Source: Isoperla grammatica (taxonomy: Eukaryota; Arthropoda; Insecta; Plecoptera; Perlodidae). From it: a DNA stretch of 64,000 nt. Location of the stretch: contig OX246749.1 in the NCBI GenBank assembly GCA_945910005.1, positions 20,046,197 through 20,110,196 of the forward strand, in the 5' to 3' direction. How positions within the stretch are numbered: position 1 is the first letter of the stretch; the number at the start of each line of letters is the position of its first letter. A program made the position numbers and the translations under genes. Positions 23,390 to 36,572 of the stretch are shown one piece after another. The notes below the pieces were generated by a model. That model ran no database searches. It worked only from the letters and a program-made list of their open reading frames with translations, and was not told the DNA's origin.

Positions 23390-24160
23390 TTCCTGATTCT
23401 TGAAGGAATTCTTCATAGGTCTTGTAGGAGAAGTCTCTTCTGGCCGAAGTAAATCATTCTGATTCTTGACGAATCCTTCTTCGATTTGGTAGGAGAATTC
23501 TTTGTAATTCTTGAAGATATTCTTCATAGATCTAGTAGGAAGAATCACTTATAGCTGATGGTAATTCTTGAAGATATACCTCATAGATCTTGTTGGTTTA
23601 AGTCTCTTCAGTCCGATGTTAGTCATCCTAATTCTTAGGATATTCTTCATAGATGTTATAGAGGAAATCAATCCCTTCTTGCTGATGGTAATTCTTGAAG
23701 ATATACCTCATAGATCTTGCTGGTAGAAGTCTCTTCAGGTCGATGTTAGTTATCCTAATTCTTGAGGATATTCTTCATAGATGTTGTAGAGGACGTCTCT
23801 TCTGGCTGATGTTTAGTTTCTTCCGTAGTTTCCAACTCGGTCTCTTCAATCATCTTCAGTTCGTTGTCCACTGGGTTTATCGTCCTCTTGAGAGGTTTAA
23901 TGTTCTTGTAGGAGAAATCTCTTCTGGCCGATATATATTCTTGAGGTTGTTCTTCATAGGTCTTGTAGGAGATTTCTCTACTGGCCGATGTTGATCCTGG
24001 TTCTTGAGGATAGTCTTGAGATCCTGTAGGAGAAGTCTTTTCTGGCTGATGGTAGTCCTTGAAAGTGTTCTTCATTGGTCTTGTAGGAGAAGTCTCTTGG
24101 GGACGATGTTAACCATCCTGAAGATAGTCTTCATTCTTGTAGGAGAAGTCACTTATGGCT
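23390..24160 (-). repeat. Degenerate tandem repeats in the 3' region of the R1-like element
   Basis: CTTCATAGATCTTGTAGGAG-type motifs recur about every 60-115 bp (near 23410, 23526, 23580, 23645, 23705, 23776, 23953, 24070). On the minus strand open pieces (23330-23548, 23755-24075) repeatedly read P-E-E-T-S-P-T and M-K-N-x-F-K, but several stops intervene. Possibly an expanded UTR or degraded C-terminal extension. Confidence 0.6.
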
Positions 24161-24249
24161 AGTGGTTATCAATTACCACCACAAGATTTCCGACTCGGTC
24201 ACTTCTTACTTATTCGGAAATTCAGTCCATTTGGTTTCTTCCTGTGTCT

Positions 24250-25265
24250 TCACCCTGACGATTCCCCAGATACCTCCTCTTCTACAGAGGTATCTTCCGC
24301 GCTCCAATCCTCAGGTTGTCCTTGCGTATTTTCTCCGACATCTTCTTCATCCGCGCTCCCATTGATATTTCTTCTTGCTGCTCTTGCCATGGCTTTCTTC
24401 CTGTTGTCATCTCTTAAGGACCAAGCCTTCTTAGAGAACTCTTCTAATTTCCTGAAGTGCCCTTCTTCTTCTAAGAATAGCTTAAGGTCTTCGCTTCTCC
24501 TCACGTGTTCCAGGAGTTGCCCGATGGTTTCCAGCCGTATCTCCTCGTAGTCTTCGCAGGAGCAAAGAATATGCCAAAGATCCTCCACTGCTCCACATCT
24601 GCATTTATCCTCCGTCTCAAGCCCGAGCCTCACCAAGTTAGACAGGATTGACCCATGTCCGGTAATGCAGAATGTTGTGGTCTTCCCTGGAGCAAACCAC
24701 TTCCAATCTCTTCTGTTTCTTATATTTGGAATGAAGTTATACGTAGTTCTTCCGTTTGAGGAGCTATCCCAATCCACCTGCCATCTATCCCAGAAGATTT
24801 CTCGTAGTCTCTTGAGCTCGCAACGCACAAATACCTTTTTTGCTCTACCAAATTCTGGAGTAATTTGGTTCTCGATCCCGTGAAATGAAATTTGGTTGTT
24901 ATGTCTGATGTTGTATGCGAAGGCCCTTAGCGCGACTTCCATTGAGATGGGGAGCTTACCCGCAATGACTGTTAGCGCTTCCGTTGAAACTGTTCTACAG
25001 CCCTTAGTCATCATTAAGAGAAGTTGTCTTTGTATTCCGTTCATGGTTCTGTTCATCCTAACTAGTTGTAGCCTGTGTATCCAAACAGCCGCGGCGTAGC
25101 TGATAATAGGAATAGCTATGGCTTCGTATAAAGTACTCAGAGTTCTGCAATTTAGACCCCATTCCTGTCTAGATATACGCTTGATCATGCCAAAGACGGA
25201 GACAATTTTCTGCTTGACGTATTGGATGTACATTAATATATTAAGTACAACTTTTAGTGAAGAGC
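24250..25265 (-). pseudogene. C-terminal part of R1-like ORF2 (post-RT thumb region and CCHC zinc finger)
   Basis: The frame begins abruptly inside the region just after the RT palm: Y-V-K-Q-K-I-V...S-R-Q-E-W-G-L, followed by Y-E-A-I-A-I-P-I-I-S-Y-A-A-A-V-W, typical of R1/TRAS-type RT C-termini. Further on is a Cys/His motif C-R-C-G...H-I-L-C-S-C, the C-terminal zinc finger of this class, and an acidic tail ending at the stop at 24250-24252. Endonuclease and most of the RT are missing, so it cannot mobilise itself. The ORF's apparent N-terminus (25266-25311) reads into flanking DNA and is not part of the protein. Confidence 0.8.
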
Positions 25266-25283
25266 CGAAATTCAAAACCGTAC

Positions 25284-25730
25284 ACAGTGGCGATTTTAGA
25301 CCTAAACGCAATAGACGCCGCCTAGGGCCCCTCGCTCTAGGGAGCCCCCATATTAATGAACTATCGCAAGAAAACTGGTAGGGAAGGGAAACGAAATTTC
25401 TGATAACGATTGACTTTTATCTCAGTTATAGTTGTTAATTGAAAACGCGTTTTCAACACTGTAAATAGTTAAAGAGCTATTTAAGAAACTAATTGCGGCA
25501 AGAGCGACTTGAGAATCTTGCAAAACTGTGCAAGGAGTGTCAGAAACTTCTTTAAACCTTGTAACTTTAATTATGAAATTGACAACCTGGCCAATGCAAA
25601 GTAAGTGTAGGATGAAGTGATTTTAAGGTAACGCAGTAAAAATATGTTTGTAGAATTGAATTTGAAAGCGGGGGCAGGGGCGGGGGCAGGGGCGGGGGCC
25701 CCAAATAATCTGAAGGCGCCTCTACTGTGC
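25284..25730. mobile_element. Possible hAT-like non-autonomous element abutting the 119-bp satellite
   Basis: CACAGTGGCGATTTTAGAC at ~25284 is partly mirrored by GGCGCCTCTACTGTGCG ending ~25730; each end is followed inward by GGGCCCC-type sequence. No 8-bp duplication could be found. The interior has a G-rich stretch of GGGGCA/GGGGGC at 25668-25700 with G-quadruplex potential. The open frame starting 25644 is not supported. Confidence 0.35.
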
Positions 25731-25731
25731 G

Positions 25732-28700
25732 TTGTTGGTTCTCACCGGGTCGGTATAGCTGGGATCACGCGTGGTAGACAGAAGAATGTGAGCGTCACTC
25801 CTGGCGCGAACCATAAACCGCATCATGAGGGTGTTGTTCACATGTTCAGACACGTTGTTCTCACCGGGTCGGTATAGCTGGGATCACGCGTGGTAGACAG
25901 AAGAATGTGAGCGTCACTCCTGGCGCGAACCATAAACCGCATCATGAGGGTGTTGTTCACATGTTCAGACACGTTGTTCTCACCGGGTCGGTATAGCTGG
26001 GATCACGCGTGGTAGACAGAAGAATGTGAGCGTCACTCCTGGCGCGAACCATAAACCGCATCATGAGGGTGTTGTTCACATGTTCAGACACGTTGTTCTC
26101 ACCGGGTCGGTATCGCTGGGATCACGCGTGGTAGACAGAAGAATGTGAGCGTCACTCCTGGCGCGAACCATAAACCGCATCATGAGGGTGTTGTTCACAT
26201 GTTCAGACACGTTGTTCTCACCGGGTCGGTATCGCTGGGATCACGCGTGGTAGAGAGAAGAATGTGAGCGTCACTCCTGGCGCGAACCATAAACCGCATC
26301 ATGAGGGTGTTGTTCACATGTTCAGACACGTTGTTCTCACCGGGTCGGTATCGCTGGGATCACGCGTGGTAGACAGAAGAATGTGAGCGTCACTCCTGGC
26401 GCGAACCATAAACCGCATCATGAGGGTGTTGTTCACATGTTCAGACACGTTGTTCTCACCGGGTCGGTATAGCTGGGATCACGCGTGGTAGACAGAAGAA
26501 TGTGAGCGTCACTCCTGGCGCGAACCATAAACCGCATCATGAGGGTGTTGTTCACATGTTCAGACACGTTGTTCTCACCGGGTCGGTATCGCTGGGATCA
26601 CGCGTGGTAGACAGAAGAATGTGAGCGTCACTCCTGGCGCGAACCATAAACCGCATCATGAGGGTGTTGTTCACATGTTCAGACACGTTGTTCTCACCGG
26701 GTCGGTATCGCTGGGATCACGCGTGGTAGACAGAAGAATGTGAGCGTCACTCCTGGCGCGAACCATAAACCGCATCATGAGGGTGGTGTTCACATGTTCA
26801 GACACGTTGTTCTCACCGGATCGGTATCGCCAGGATCACGCGTGGTAGACAGAAGAATGTGAGCGTCACTCCTGGCGCGAACCATAAACCGCATCATGAG
26901 GGTGGTGTTCACATGTTCAGACACGTTGTTCTCACCGGGTCGGTATCGCTGGGATCACGCGTGGTAGACAGAAGAATGTGAGCGTCACTCCTGGCGCGAA
27001 CCATAAACCGCATCATGAGGGTGTTGTTCACATGTTCAGACACGTTGTTCTCACCGGGTCGGTATCGCTGGGATCACGCGTGGTAGACAGAAGAATGTGA
27101 GCGTCACTCCTGGCGCGAACCATAAACCGCATCATGAGGGTGGTGTTCACATGTTCAGACACGTTGTTCTCACCGGATCGGTATCGCCAGGATCACGCGT
27201 GGTAGACAGAAGAATGTGAGCGTCACTCCTGGCGCGAACCATAAACCGCATCATGAGGGTGGTGTTCACATGTTCAGACACGTTGTTCTCACCGGGTCGG
27301 TATCGCTGGGATCACGCGTGGTAGACAGAAGAATGTGAGCGTCACTCCTGGCGCGAACCATAAACCGCATCATGAGGGTGGTGTTCACATGTTCAGACAC
27401 GTTGTTCTCACCGGGTCGGTATAGCTGGGATCACGCGTGGTAGACAGAAGAATGTGAGCGTCACTCCTGGCGCGAACCATAAACCGCATCATGAGGGTGG
27501 TGTTCACATGTTCAGACACGTTGTTCTCACCGGGTCGGTATCGCCAGGATCACGCGTGGTAGAGAGAAGAATGTGAGCGTCACTCCTGGCGCGAACCATA
27601 AACCGCATCATGAGGGTGTTGTTCACATGTTCAGACACGTTGTTCTCACCGGGTCGGTATCGCCGGGATCACGCGTGGTAGAGAGAAGAATGTGAGCGTC
27701 ACTCCTGGCGCGAACCATAAACCGCATCATGAGGGTGTTGTTCACATGTTCAGACACGTTGTTCTCACCGGGTCGGTATCGCCAGGATCACGCGTGGTAG
27801 ACAGAAGAATGTGAGCGTCACTCCTGGCGCGAACCATAAACCGCATCATGAGGGTGGTGTTCACATGTTCAGACACGTTGTTCTCACCGGGTCGGTATCG
27901 CTGGGATCACGCGTGGTAGAGAGAAGAATGTGAGCGTCACTCCTGGCGCGAACCATAAACCGCATCATGAGGGTGGTGTTCACATGTTCAGACACGTTGT
28001 TCTCACCGGGTCGGTATAGCTGGGATCACGCGTGGTAGACAGAAGAATGTGAGCGTCACTCCTGGCGCGAACCATAAACCGCATCATGAGGGTGTTGTTC
28101 ACATGTTCAGACACGTTGTTCTCACCGGGTCGGTATCGCTGGGATCACGCGTGGTAGACAGAAGAATGTGAGCGTCACTCCTGGCGCGAACCATAAACCG
28201 CATCATGAGGGTGTTGTTCACATGTTCAGACACGTTGTTCTCACCGGGTCGGTATCGCTGGGATCACGCGTGGTAGACAGAAGAATGTGAGCGTCACTCC
28301 TGGCGCGAACCATAAACCGCATCATGAGGGTGTTGTTCACATGTTCAGACACGTTGTTCTCACCGGGTCGGTATCGCTGGGATCACGCGTGGTAGACAGA
28401 AGAATGTGAGCGTCACTCCTGGCGCGAACCATAAACCGCATCATGAGGGTGGTGTTCACATGTTCAGACACGTTGTTCTCACCGGGTCGGTATCGCCAGG
28501 ATCACGCGTGGTAGACAGAAGAATGTGAGCGTCACTCCTGGCGCGAACCATAAACCGCATCATGAGGGTGGTGTTCACATGTTCAGACACGTTGTTCTCA
28601 CCGGGTCGGTATAGCTGGGATCACGCGTGGTAGACAGAAGAATGTGAGCGTCACTCCTGGCGCGAACCATAAACCGCATCATGAGGGTGGTGTTCACATG

Positions 28701-31700
28701 TTCAGACACGTTGTTCTCACCGGGTCGGTATCGCTGGGATCACGCGTGGTAGACAGAAGAATGTGAGCGTCACTCCTGGCGCGAACCATAAACCGCATCA
28801 TGAGGGTGTTGTTCACATGTTCAGACACGTTGTTCTCACCGGGTCGGTATCGCTGGGATCACGCGTGGTAGACAGAAGAATGTGAGCGTCACTCCTGGCG
28901 CGAACCATAAACCGCATCATGAGGGTGGTGTTCACATGTTCAGACACGTTGTTCTCACCGGGTCGGTATCGCTGGGATCACGCGTGGTAGACAGAAGAAT
29001 GTGAGCGTCACTCCTGGCGCGAACCATAAACCGCATCATGAGGGTGTTGTTCACATGTTCAGACACGTTGTTCTCACCGGGTCGGTATCGCTGGGATCAC
29101 GCGTGGTAGACAGAAGAATGTGAGCGTCACTCCTGGCGCGAACCATAAACCGCATCATGAGGGTGGTGTTCACATGTTCAGACACGTTGTTCTCACCGGG
29201 TCGGTATCGCTGGGATCACGCGTGGTAGACAGAAGAATGTGAGCGTCACTCCTGGCGCGAACCATAAACCGCATCATGAGGGTGTTGTTCACATGTTCAG
29301 ACACGTTGTTCTCACCGGGTCGGTATCGCTGGGATCACGCGTGGTAGACAGAAGAATGTGAGCGTCACTCCTGGCGCGAACCATAAACCGCATCATGAGG
29401 GTGTTGTTCACATGTTCAGACACGTTGTTCTCACCGGGTCGGTATCGCTGGGATCACGCGTGGTAGACAGAAGAATGTGAGCGTCACTCCTGGCGCGAAC
29501 CATAAACCGCATCATGAGGGTGTTGTTCACATGTTCAGACACGTTGTTCTCACCGGGTCGGTATCGCTGGGATCACGCGTGGTAGACAGAAGAATGTGAG
29601 CGTCACTCCTGGCGCGAACCATAAACCGCATCATGAGGGTGTTGTTCACATGTTCAGACACGTTGTTCTCACCGGGTCGGTATAGCTGGGATCACGCGTG
29701 GTAGACAGAAGAATGTGAGCGTCACTCCTGGCGCGAACCATAAACCGCATCATGAGGGTGTTGTTCACATGTTCAGACACGTTGTTCTCACCGGGTCGGT
29801 ATAGCTGGGATCACGCGTGGTAGACAGAAGAATGTGAGCGTCACTCCTGGCGCGAACCATAAACCGCATCATGAGGGTGTTGTTCACATGTTCAGACACG
29901 TTGTTCTCACCGGGTCGGTATAGCTGGGATCACGCGTGGTAGACAGAAGAATGTGAGCGTCACTCCTGGCGCGAACCATAAACCGCATCATGAGGGTGGT
30001 GTTCACATGTTCAGACACGTTGTTCTCACCGGGTCGGTATCGCTGGGATCACGCGTGGTAGACAGAAGAATGTGAGCGTCACTCCTGGCGCGAACCATAA
30101 ACCGCATCATGAGGGTGTTGTTCACATGTTCAGACACGTTGTTCTCACCGGGTCGGTATCGCTGGGATCACGCGTGGTAGACAGAAGAATGTGAGCGTCA
30201 CTCCTGGCGCGAACCATAAACCGCATCATGAGGGTGGTGTTCACATGTTCAGACACGTTGTTCTCACCGGGTCGGTATAGCTGGGAATTCGCGTGGTAGA
30301 CAGAAGAATGTGAGCGTCACTCCTGGCGCGAACCATAAACCGCATCATGAGGGTGGTGTTCACATGTTCAGACACGTTGTTCTCACCGGGTCGGTATCGC
30401 TGGGATCACGCGTGGTAGACAGAAGAATGTGAGCGTCACTCCTGGCGCGAACCATAAACCGCATCATGAGGGTGTTGTTCACATGTTCAGACACGTTGTT
30501 CTCACCGGGTCGGTATAGCTGGGATCACGCGTGGTAGACAGAAGAATGTGAGCGTCACTCCTGGCGCGAACCATAAACCGCATCATGAGGGTGTTGTTCA
30601 CATGTTCAGACACGTTGTTCTCACCGGGTCGGTATAGCTGGGATCACGCGTGGTAGACAGAAGAATGTGAGCGTCACTCCTGGCGCGAACCATAAACCGC
30701 ATCATGAGGGTGTTGTTCACATGTTCAGACACGTTGTTCTCACCGGGTCGGTATAGCTGGGATCACGCGTGGTAGAGAGAAGAATGTGAGCGTCACTCCT
30801 GGCGCGAACCATAAACCGCATCATGAGGGTGTTGTTCACATGTTCAGACACGTTGTTCTCACCGGGTCGGTATAGCTGGGATCACGCGTGGTAGACAGAA
30901 GAATGTGAGCGTCACTCCTGGCGCGAACCATAAACCGCATCATGAGGGTGTTGTTCACATGTTCAGACACGTTGTTCTCACCGGGTCGGTATCGCTGGGA
31001 TCACGCGTGGTAGACAGAAGAATGTGAGCGTCACTCCTGGCGCGAACCATAAACCGCATCATGAGGGTGTTGTTCACATGTTCAGACACGTTGTTCTCAC
31101 CGGGTCGGTATCGCTGGGATCACGCGTGGTAGACAGAAGAATGTGAGCGTCACTCCTGGCGCGAACCATAAACCGCATCATGAGGGTGTTGTTCACATGT
31201 TCAGACACGTTGTTCTCACCGGGTCGGTATAGCTGGGATCACGCGTGGTAGAGAGAAGAATGTGAGCGTCACTCCTGGCGCGAACCATAAACCGCATCAT
31301 GAGGGTGTTGTTCACATGTTCAGACACGTTGTTCTCACCGGGTCGGTATAGCTGGGATCACGCGTGGTAGACAGAAGAATGTGAGCGTCACTCCTGGCGC
31401 GAACCATAAACCGCATCATGAGGGTGTTGTTCACATGTTCAGACACGTTGTTCTCACCGGGTCGGTATCGCTGGGATCACGCGTGGTAGACAGAAGAATG
31501 TGAGCGTCACTCCTGGCGCGAACCATAAACCGCATCATGAGGGTGTTGTTCACATGTTCAGACACGTTGTTCTCACCGGGTCGGTATAGCTGGGATCACG
31601 CGTGGTAGAGAGAAGAATGTGAGCGTCACTCCTGGCGCGAACCATAAACCGCATCATGAGGGTGTTGTTCACATGTTCAGACACGTTGTTCTCACCGGGT

Positions 31701-34700
31701 CGGTATCGCTGGGATCACGCGTGGTAGACAGAAGAATGTGAGCGTCACTCCTGGCGCGAACCATAAACCGCATCATGAGGGTGTTGTTCACATGTTCAGA
31801 CACGTTGTTCTCACCGGGTCGGTATAGCTGGGATCACGCGTGGTAGACAGAAGAATGTGAGCGTCACTCCTGGCGCGAACCATAAACCGCATCATGAGGG
31901 TGTTGTTCACATGTTCAGACACGTTGTTCTCACCGGGTCGGTATCGCTGGGATCACGCGTGGTAGACAGAAGAATGTGAGCGTCACTCCTGGCGCGAACC
32001 ATAAACCGCATCATGAGGGTGTTGTTCACATGTTCAGACACGTTGTTCTCACCGGGTCGGTATCGTTGGGATCACGCGTGGTAGACAGAAGAATGTGAGC
32101 GTCACTCCTGGCGCGAACCATAAACCGCATCATGAGGGTGTTGTTCACATGTTCAGACACGTTGTTCTCACCGGGTCGGTATAGCTGGGATCACGCGTGG
32201 TAGAGAGAAGAATGTGAGCGTCACTCCTGGCGCGAACCATAAACCGCATCATGAGGGTGTTGTTCACATGTTCAGACACGTTGTTCTCACCGGGTCGGTA
32301 TCGCTGGGATCACGCGTGGTAGAGAGAAGAATGTGAGCGTCACTCCTGGCGCGAACCATAAACCGCATCATGAGGGTGTTGTTCACATGTTCAGACACGT
32401 TGTTCTCACCGGGTCGGTATAGCTGGGATCACGCGTGGTAGACAGAAGAATGTGAGCGTCACTCCTGGCGCGAACCATAAACCGCATCATGAGGGTGTTG
32501 TTCACATGTTCAGACACGTTGTTCTCACCGGGTCGGTATCGCTGGGATCACGCGTGGTAGACAGAAGAATGTGAGCGTCACTCCTGGCGCGAACCATAAA
32601 CCGCATCATGAGGGTGTTGTTCACATGTTCAGACACGTTGTTCTCACCGGGTCGGTATCGCTGGGATCACGCGTGGTAGACAGAAGAATGTGAGCGTCAC
32701 TCCTGGCGCGAACCATAAACCGCATCATGAGGGTGTTGTTCACATGTTCAGACACGTTGTTCTCACCGGGTCGGTATAGCTGGGATCACGCGTGGTAGAG
32801 AGAAGAATGTGAGCGTCACTCCTGGCGCGAACCATAAACCGCATCATGAGGGTGTTGTTCACATGTTCAGACACGTTGTTCTCACCGGGTCGGTATCGCT
32901 GGGATCACGCGTGGTAGAGAGAAGAATGTGAGCGTCACTCCTGGCGCGAACCATAAACCGCATCATGAGGGTGTTGTTCACATGTTCAGACACGTTGTTC
33001 TCACCGGGTCGGTATAGCTGGGATCACGCGTGGTAGACAGAAGAATGTGAGCGTCACTCCTGGCGCGAACCATAAACCGCATCATGAGGGTGTTGTTCAC
33101 ATGTTCAGACACGTTGTTCTCACCGGGTCGGTATCGCCAGGATCACGCGTGGTAGACAGAAGAATGTGAGCGTCACTCCTGGCGCGAACCATAAACCGCA
33201 TCATGAGGGTGGTGTTCACATGTTCAGACACGTTGTTCTCACCGGGTCGGTATCGCTGGGATCACGCGTGGTAGACAGAAGAATGTGAGCGTCACTCCTG
33301 GCGCGAACCATAAACCGCATCATGAGGGTGTTGTTCACATGTTCAGACACGTTGTTCTCACCGGGTCGGTATCGCTGGGATCACGCGTGGTAGACAGAAG
33401 AATGTGAGCGTCACTCCTGGCGCGAACCATAAACCGCATCATGAGGGTGTTGTTCACATGTTCAGACACGTTGTTCTCACCGGGTCGGTATCGCTGGGAT
33501 CACGCGTGGTAGACAGAAGAATGTGAGCGTCACTCCTGGCGCGAACCATAAACCGCATCATGAGGGTGTTGTTCACATGTTCAGACACGTTGTTCTCACC
33601 GGGTCGGTATCGCTGGGATCACGCGTGGTAGACAGAAGAATGTGAGCGTCACTCCTGGCGCGAACCATAAACCGCATCATGAGGGTGGTGTTCACATGTT
33701 CAGACACGTTGTTCTCACCGGGTCGGTATCGCTGGGATCACGCGTGGTAGAGAGAAGAATGTGAGCGTCACTCCTGGCGCGAACCATAAACCGCATCATG
33801 AGGGTGGTGTTCACATGTTCAGACACGTTGTTCTCACCGGGTCGGTATCGCTGGGATCACGCGTGGTAGACAGAAGAATGTGAGCGTCACTCCTGGCGCG
33901 AACCATAAACCGCATCATGAGGGTGTTGTTCACATGTTCAGACACGTTGTTCTCACCGGGTCGGTATCGCTGGGATCACGCGTGGTAGACAGAAGAATGT
34001 GAGCGTCACTCCTGGCGCGAACCATAAACCGCATCATGAGGGTGTTGTTCACATGTTCAGACACGTTGTTCTCACCGGGTCGGTATCGCTGGGATCACGC
34101 GTGGTAGACAGAAGAATGTGAGCGTCACTCCTGGCGCGAACCATAAACCGCATCATGAGGGTGTTGTTCACATGTTCAGACACGTTGTTCTCACCGGGTC
34201 GGTATCGCTGGGATCACGCGTGGTAGACAGAAGAATGTGAGCGTCACTCCTGGCGCGAACCATAAACCGCATCATGAGGGTGGTGTTCACATGTTCAGAC
34301 ACGTTGTTCTCACCGGGTCGGTATCGCTGGGATCACGCGTGGTAGAGAGAAGAATGTGAGCGTCACTCCTGGCGCGAACCATAAACCGCATCATGAGGGT
34401 GGTGTTCACATGTTCAGACACGTTGTTCTCACCGGGTCGGTATCGCTGGGATCACGCGTGGTAGACAGAAGAATGTGAGCGTCACTCCTGGCGCGAACCA
34501 TAAACCGCATCATGAGGGTGGTGTTCACATGTTCAGACACGTTGTTCTCACCGGGTCGGTATCGCTGGGATCACGCGTGGTAGACAGAAGAATGTGAGCG
34601 TCACTCCTGGCGCGAACCATAAACCGCATCATGAGGGTGGTGTTCACATGTTCAGACACGTTGTTCTCACCGGGTCGGTATAGCTGGGATCACGCGTGGT

Positions 34701-35258
34701 AGACAGAAGAATGTGAGCGTCACTCCTGGCGCGAACCATAAACCGCATCATGAGGGTGTTGTTCACATGTTCAGACACGTTGTTCTCACCGGGTCGGTAT
34801 CGCCAGGATCACGCGTGGTAGACAGAAGAATGTGAGCGTCACTCCTGGCGCGAACCATAAACCGCATCATGAGGGTGTTGTTCACATGTTCAGACACGTT
34901 GTTCTCACCGGGTCGGTATCGCTGGGATCACGCGTGGTAGACAGAAGAATGTGAGCGTCACTCCTGGCGCGAACCATAAACCGCATCATGAGGGTGTTGT
35001 TCACATGTTCAGACACGTTGTTCTCACCGGGTCGGTATCGCTGGGATCACGCGTGGTAGACAGAAGAATGTGAGCGTCACTCCTGGCGCGAACCATAAAC
35101 CGCATCATGAGGGTGTTGTTCACATGTTCAGACACGTTGTTCTCACCGGGTCGGTATAGCTGGGATCACGCGTGGTAGACAGAAGAATGTGAGCGTCACT
35201 CCTGGCGCGAACCATAAACCGCATCATGAGGGTGGTGTTCACATGTTCAGACACGTTG
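25732..35258 (+). repeat. Satellite array, 119-bp unit, 80 copies, no net indel
   Basis: The unit runs GTTGTTCTCACCGGGTCGGT ... CGCGAACCATAAACCGCATC ... TTCACATGTTCAGACAC. The CACGTTGT landmark is at 25851 and at 35252; the difference is exactly 79 x 119. Nearly all variation is confined to a few sites: TATAGCTGGG / TATCGCTGGG / TATCGCCAGG, GTAGACAG / GTAGAGAG, and GTGTTGTTC / GTGGTGTTC. Rare variants include ACCGGATCGG (units 10 and 13) and GGGAATTCGCG (unit 39). The first unit has GTTGTTGGTTCTC. Open frames within it are not conserved across units. Confidence 0.98.
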
Positions 35259-35350
35259 TAGAACTTGGAGTATCCATAACGGTGAGTGTTCACCATATTC
35301 GAGCACTGGTCTAAAGCGGGAAGTGACAATTATCTTCAAAACATGCGGTA

Positions 35351-35482
35351 GTGATAGTTGAGATTTTTCGGGTTGACTGCCGCGCTCTTTCTTGAGACGA
35401 TTTTGGTCCCAATTCGGTCCTTTTAAGGACCAAAATTGTCTCAAGACAGAGCACGGCAGTCAACCCAAAAAATCTCAACTAT

Positions 35483-35485
<3 letters not shown>
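35351..35485. repeat. Hairpin MITE-like element (135 bp)
   Basis: GTGATAGTTGAGATTTTTCG at the left is inversely repeated at the right (ending AAATCTCAACTATCAC). Arms are ~58 bp and nearly perfect, loop ~17 bp. A (CA)/(TA) microsatellite follows at 35486-35523. Confidence 0.85.
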
Positions 35486-35523
<38 letters not shown>

Positions 35524-35524
<1 letters not shown>

Positions 35525-35810
35525 ATTGATGGCTCACATAAAAAAGATGTACTAAAATTTACATTTACAAATCATATTATGGCTCAAAATAGTAATTTTT
35601 GGCATACTCAAAGCTATTTGTGATTAATGATTGATATAGGGGTTTACTCAGTAATGACGGGTGATAGGCAAACCTAACATCCCAAAGTGTGGCCAGGTGA
35701 CTTTAGAATGGTATTGGTTTATAGCTACTCTACTGCTGCTCCCTACCCATTGATTAGAGATCAAGGATGTGTGAGAAGAGGGGGGGGGGGATTGTAAGCA
35801 TTTAATCACA
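35524..35810. other. Spacer, no gene; G11 tract
   Basis: Nothing coding. 35780-35790 is an uninterrupted G run. Confidence 0.5.
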
Positions 35811-36427
35811 AGATATACTGCTCTCGCTGTAACGTGCAAGGTGTTGTCGTCACGGATTATGTAATAATTTCCCCTCCCCCTTTTTACCTCCACTCGGTAC
35901 CGGCTGAGCGCTTGCGAGAAAGGTATGCGGGGAGGGTTGCGGTCAACAGCCAGGTGTCATTGTTTAAAATAGCAATCTTTTGAAGTAGTTACATGTTACA
36001 ATTTCTCAATTACTTCTCAGATATATGGAATAATCACGAAAAATTGATATAAAATTAACTTTGAATTTAAAAAATAGCTTGAAAACTGTCAGTTTTAGTC
36101 TCGTCAGTCTCGTCATCTTTATAATTTTTAGACTAAGCCAACATTTGTTAATATTCAAGCTATTTTTAAAATTCAAAGTTAATTTTATATCGATTTTTCG
36201 TGATTAATCCATATAACTGAGAAGTAATTGAGAAATTGTAACATGTAACTACTCCAAAAGATTGCTATTTTAAACAATGACACCTGGCTGTTGACCGCAA
36301 CCCTCCCCGCATACATTTCTCGCAAGCGCTCAGCCGGTACCGAGAGGAGGTGGAAAGGGGGAGGGGAAATTATTACATAATCCGTGACGACAACACCTTG
36401 TACGTTACAGCGAGAGCAGTAATATAC
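35811..36427. repeat. 617-bp palindrome (foldback element)
   Basis: Left arm 35811-36083 and right arm 36154-36427 are near-perfect inverse copies; landmarks are GTTGTCGTCACGGATTATG versus CATAATCCGTGACGACAAC. The spacer of ~70 bp is AT-rich. A related single arm lies at 62962-63160 plus 63905-63950, interrupted by another repeat. Minus-strand open frames here simply read the arm DNA. Confidence 0.9.
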
Positions 36428-36442
36428 TCGCCGCACAAGATC

Positions 36443-36572
36443 TTCGGTAATGCTTCCGTCACGGGTGGGTGAGCGGTAGCCAACCAGCGACCGTGGCTAA
36501 TTCAGATACCTGCTCGGGTTGGCCGAGTCCGTAAACACGTCATTGTTTGATGACGAAAGCATTACCGAGGTT
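36443..36572. repeat. Short inverted repeat, ~130 bp
   Basis: TTCGGTAATGCTTCCGTCA and TGACGAAAGCATTACCGAG are inverse copies at the ends. The open frame from 36519 has no ATG start and no known motif, so it is not annotated as a gene. Confidence 0.5.

Larger units (their letters stand above)
23069..25265 (-). mobile_element. 5'-truncated R1-clade-like non-LTR retrotransposon
   Basis: On the minus strand it runs from a truncated reverse-transcriptase ORF (5' end ~25265) through a long 3' region to a poly(A) tail, seen as the T-run at 23069-23097. RT palm motifs (FADD box) are absent because truncation occurs downstream of them. The 3' region (~23390-24160) contains degenerate tandem repeats. 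No clear target-site duplication found. Confidence 0.75.

Noticed and set aside
25732..35258. CRISPR array interpretation of the regular 119-bp repeat
   Set aside because: There are no short repeats separated by unique spacers; the whole unit is conserved, and the context is eukaryotic.
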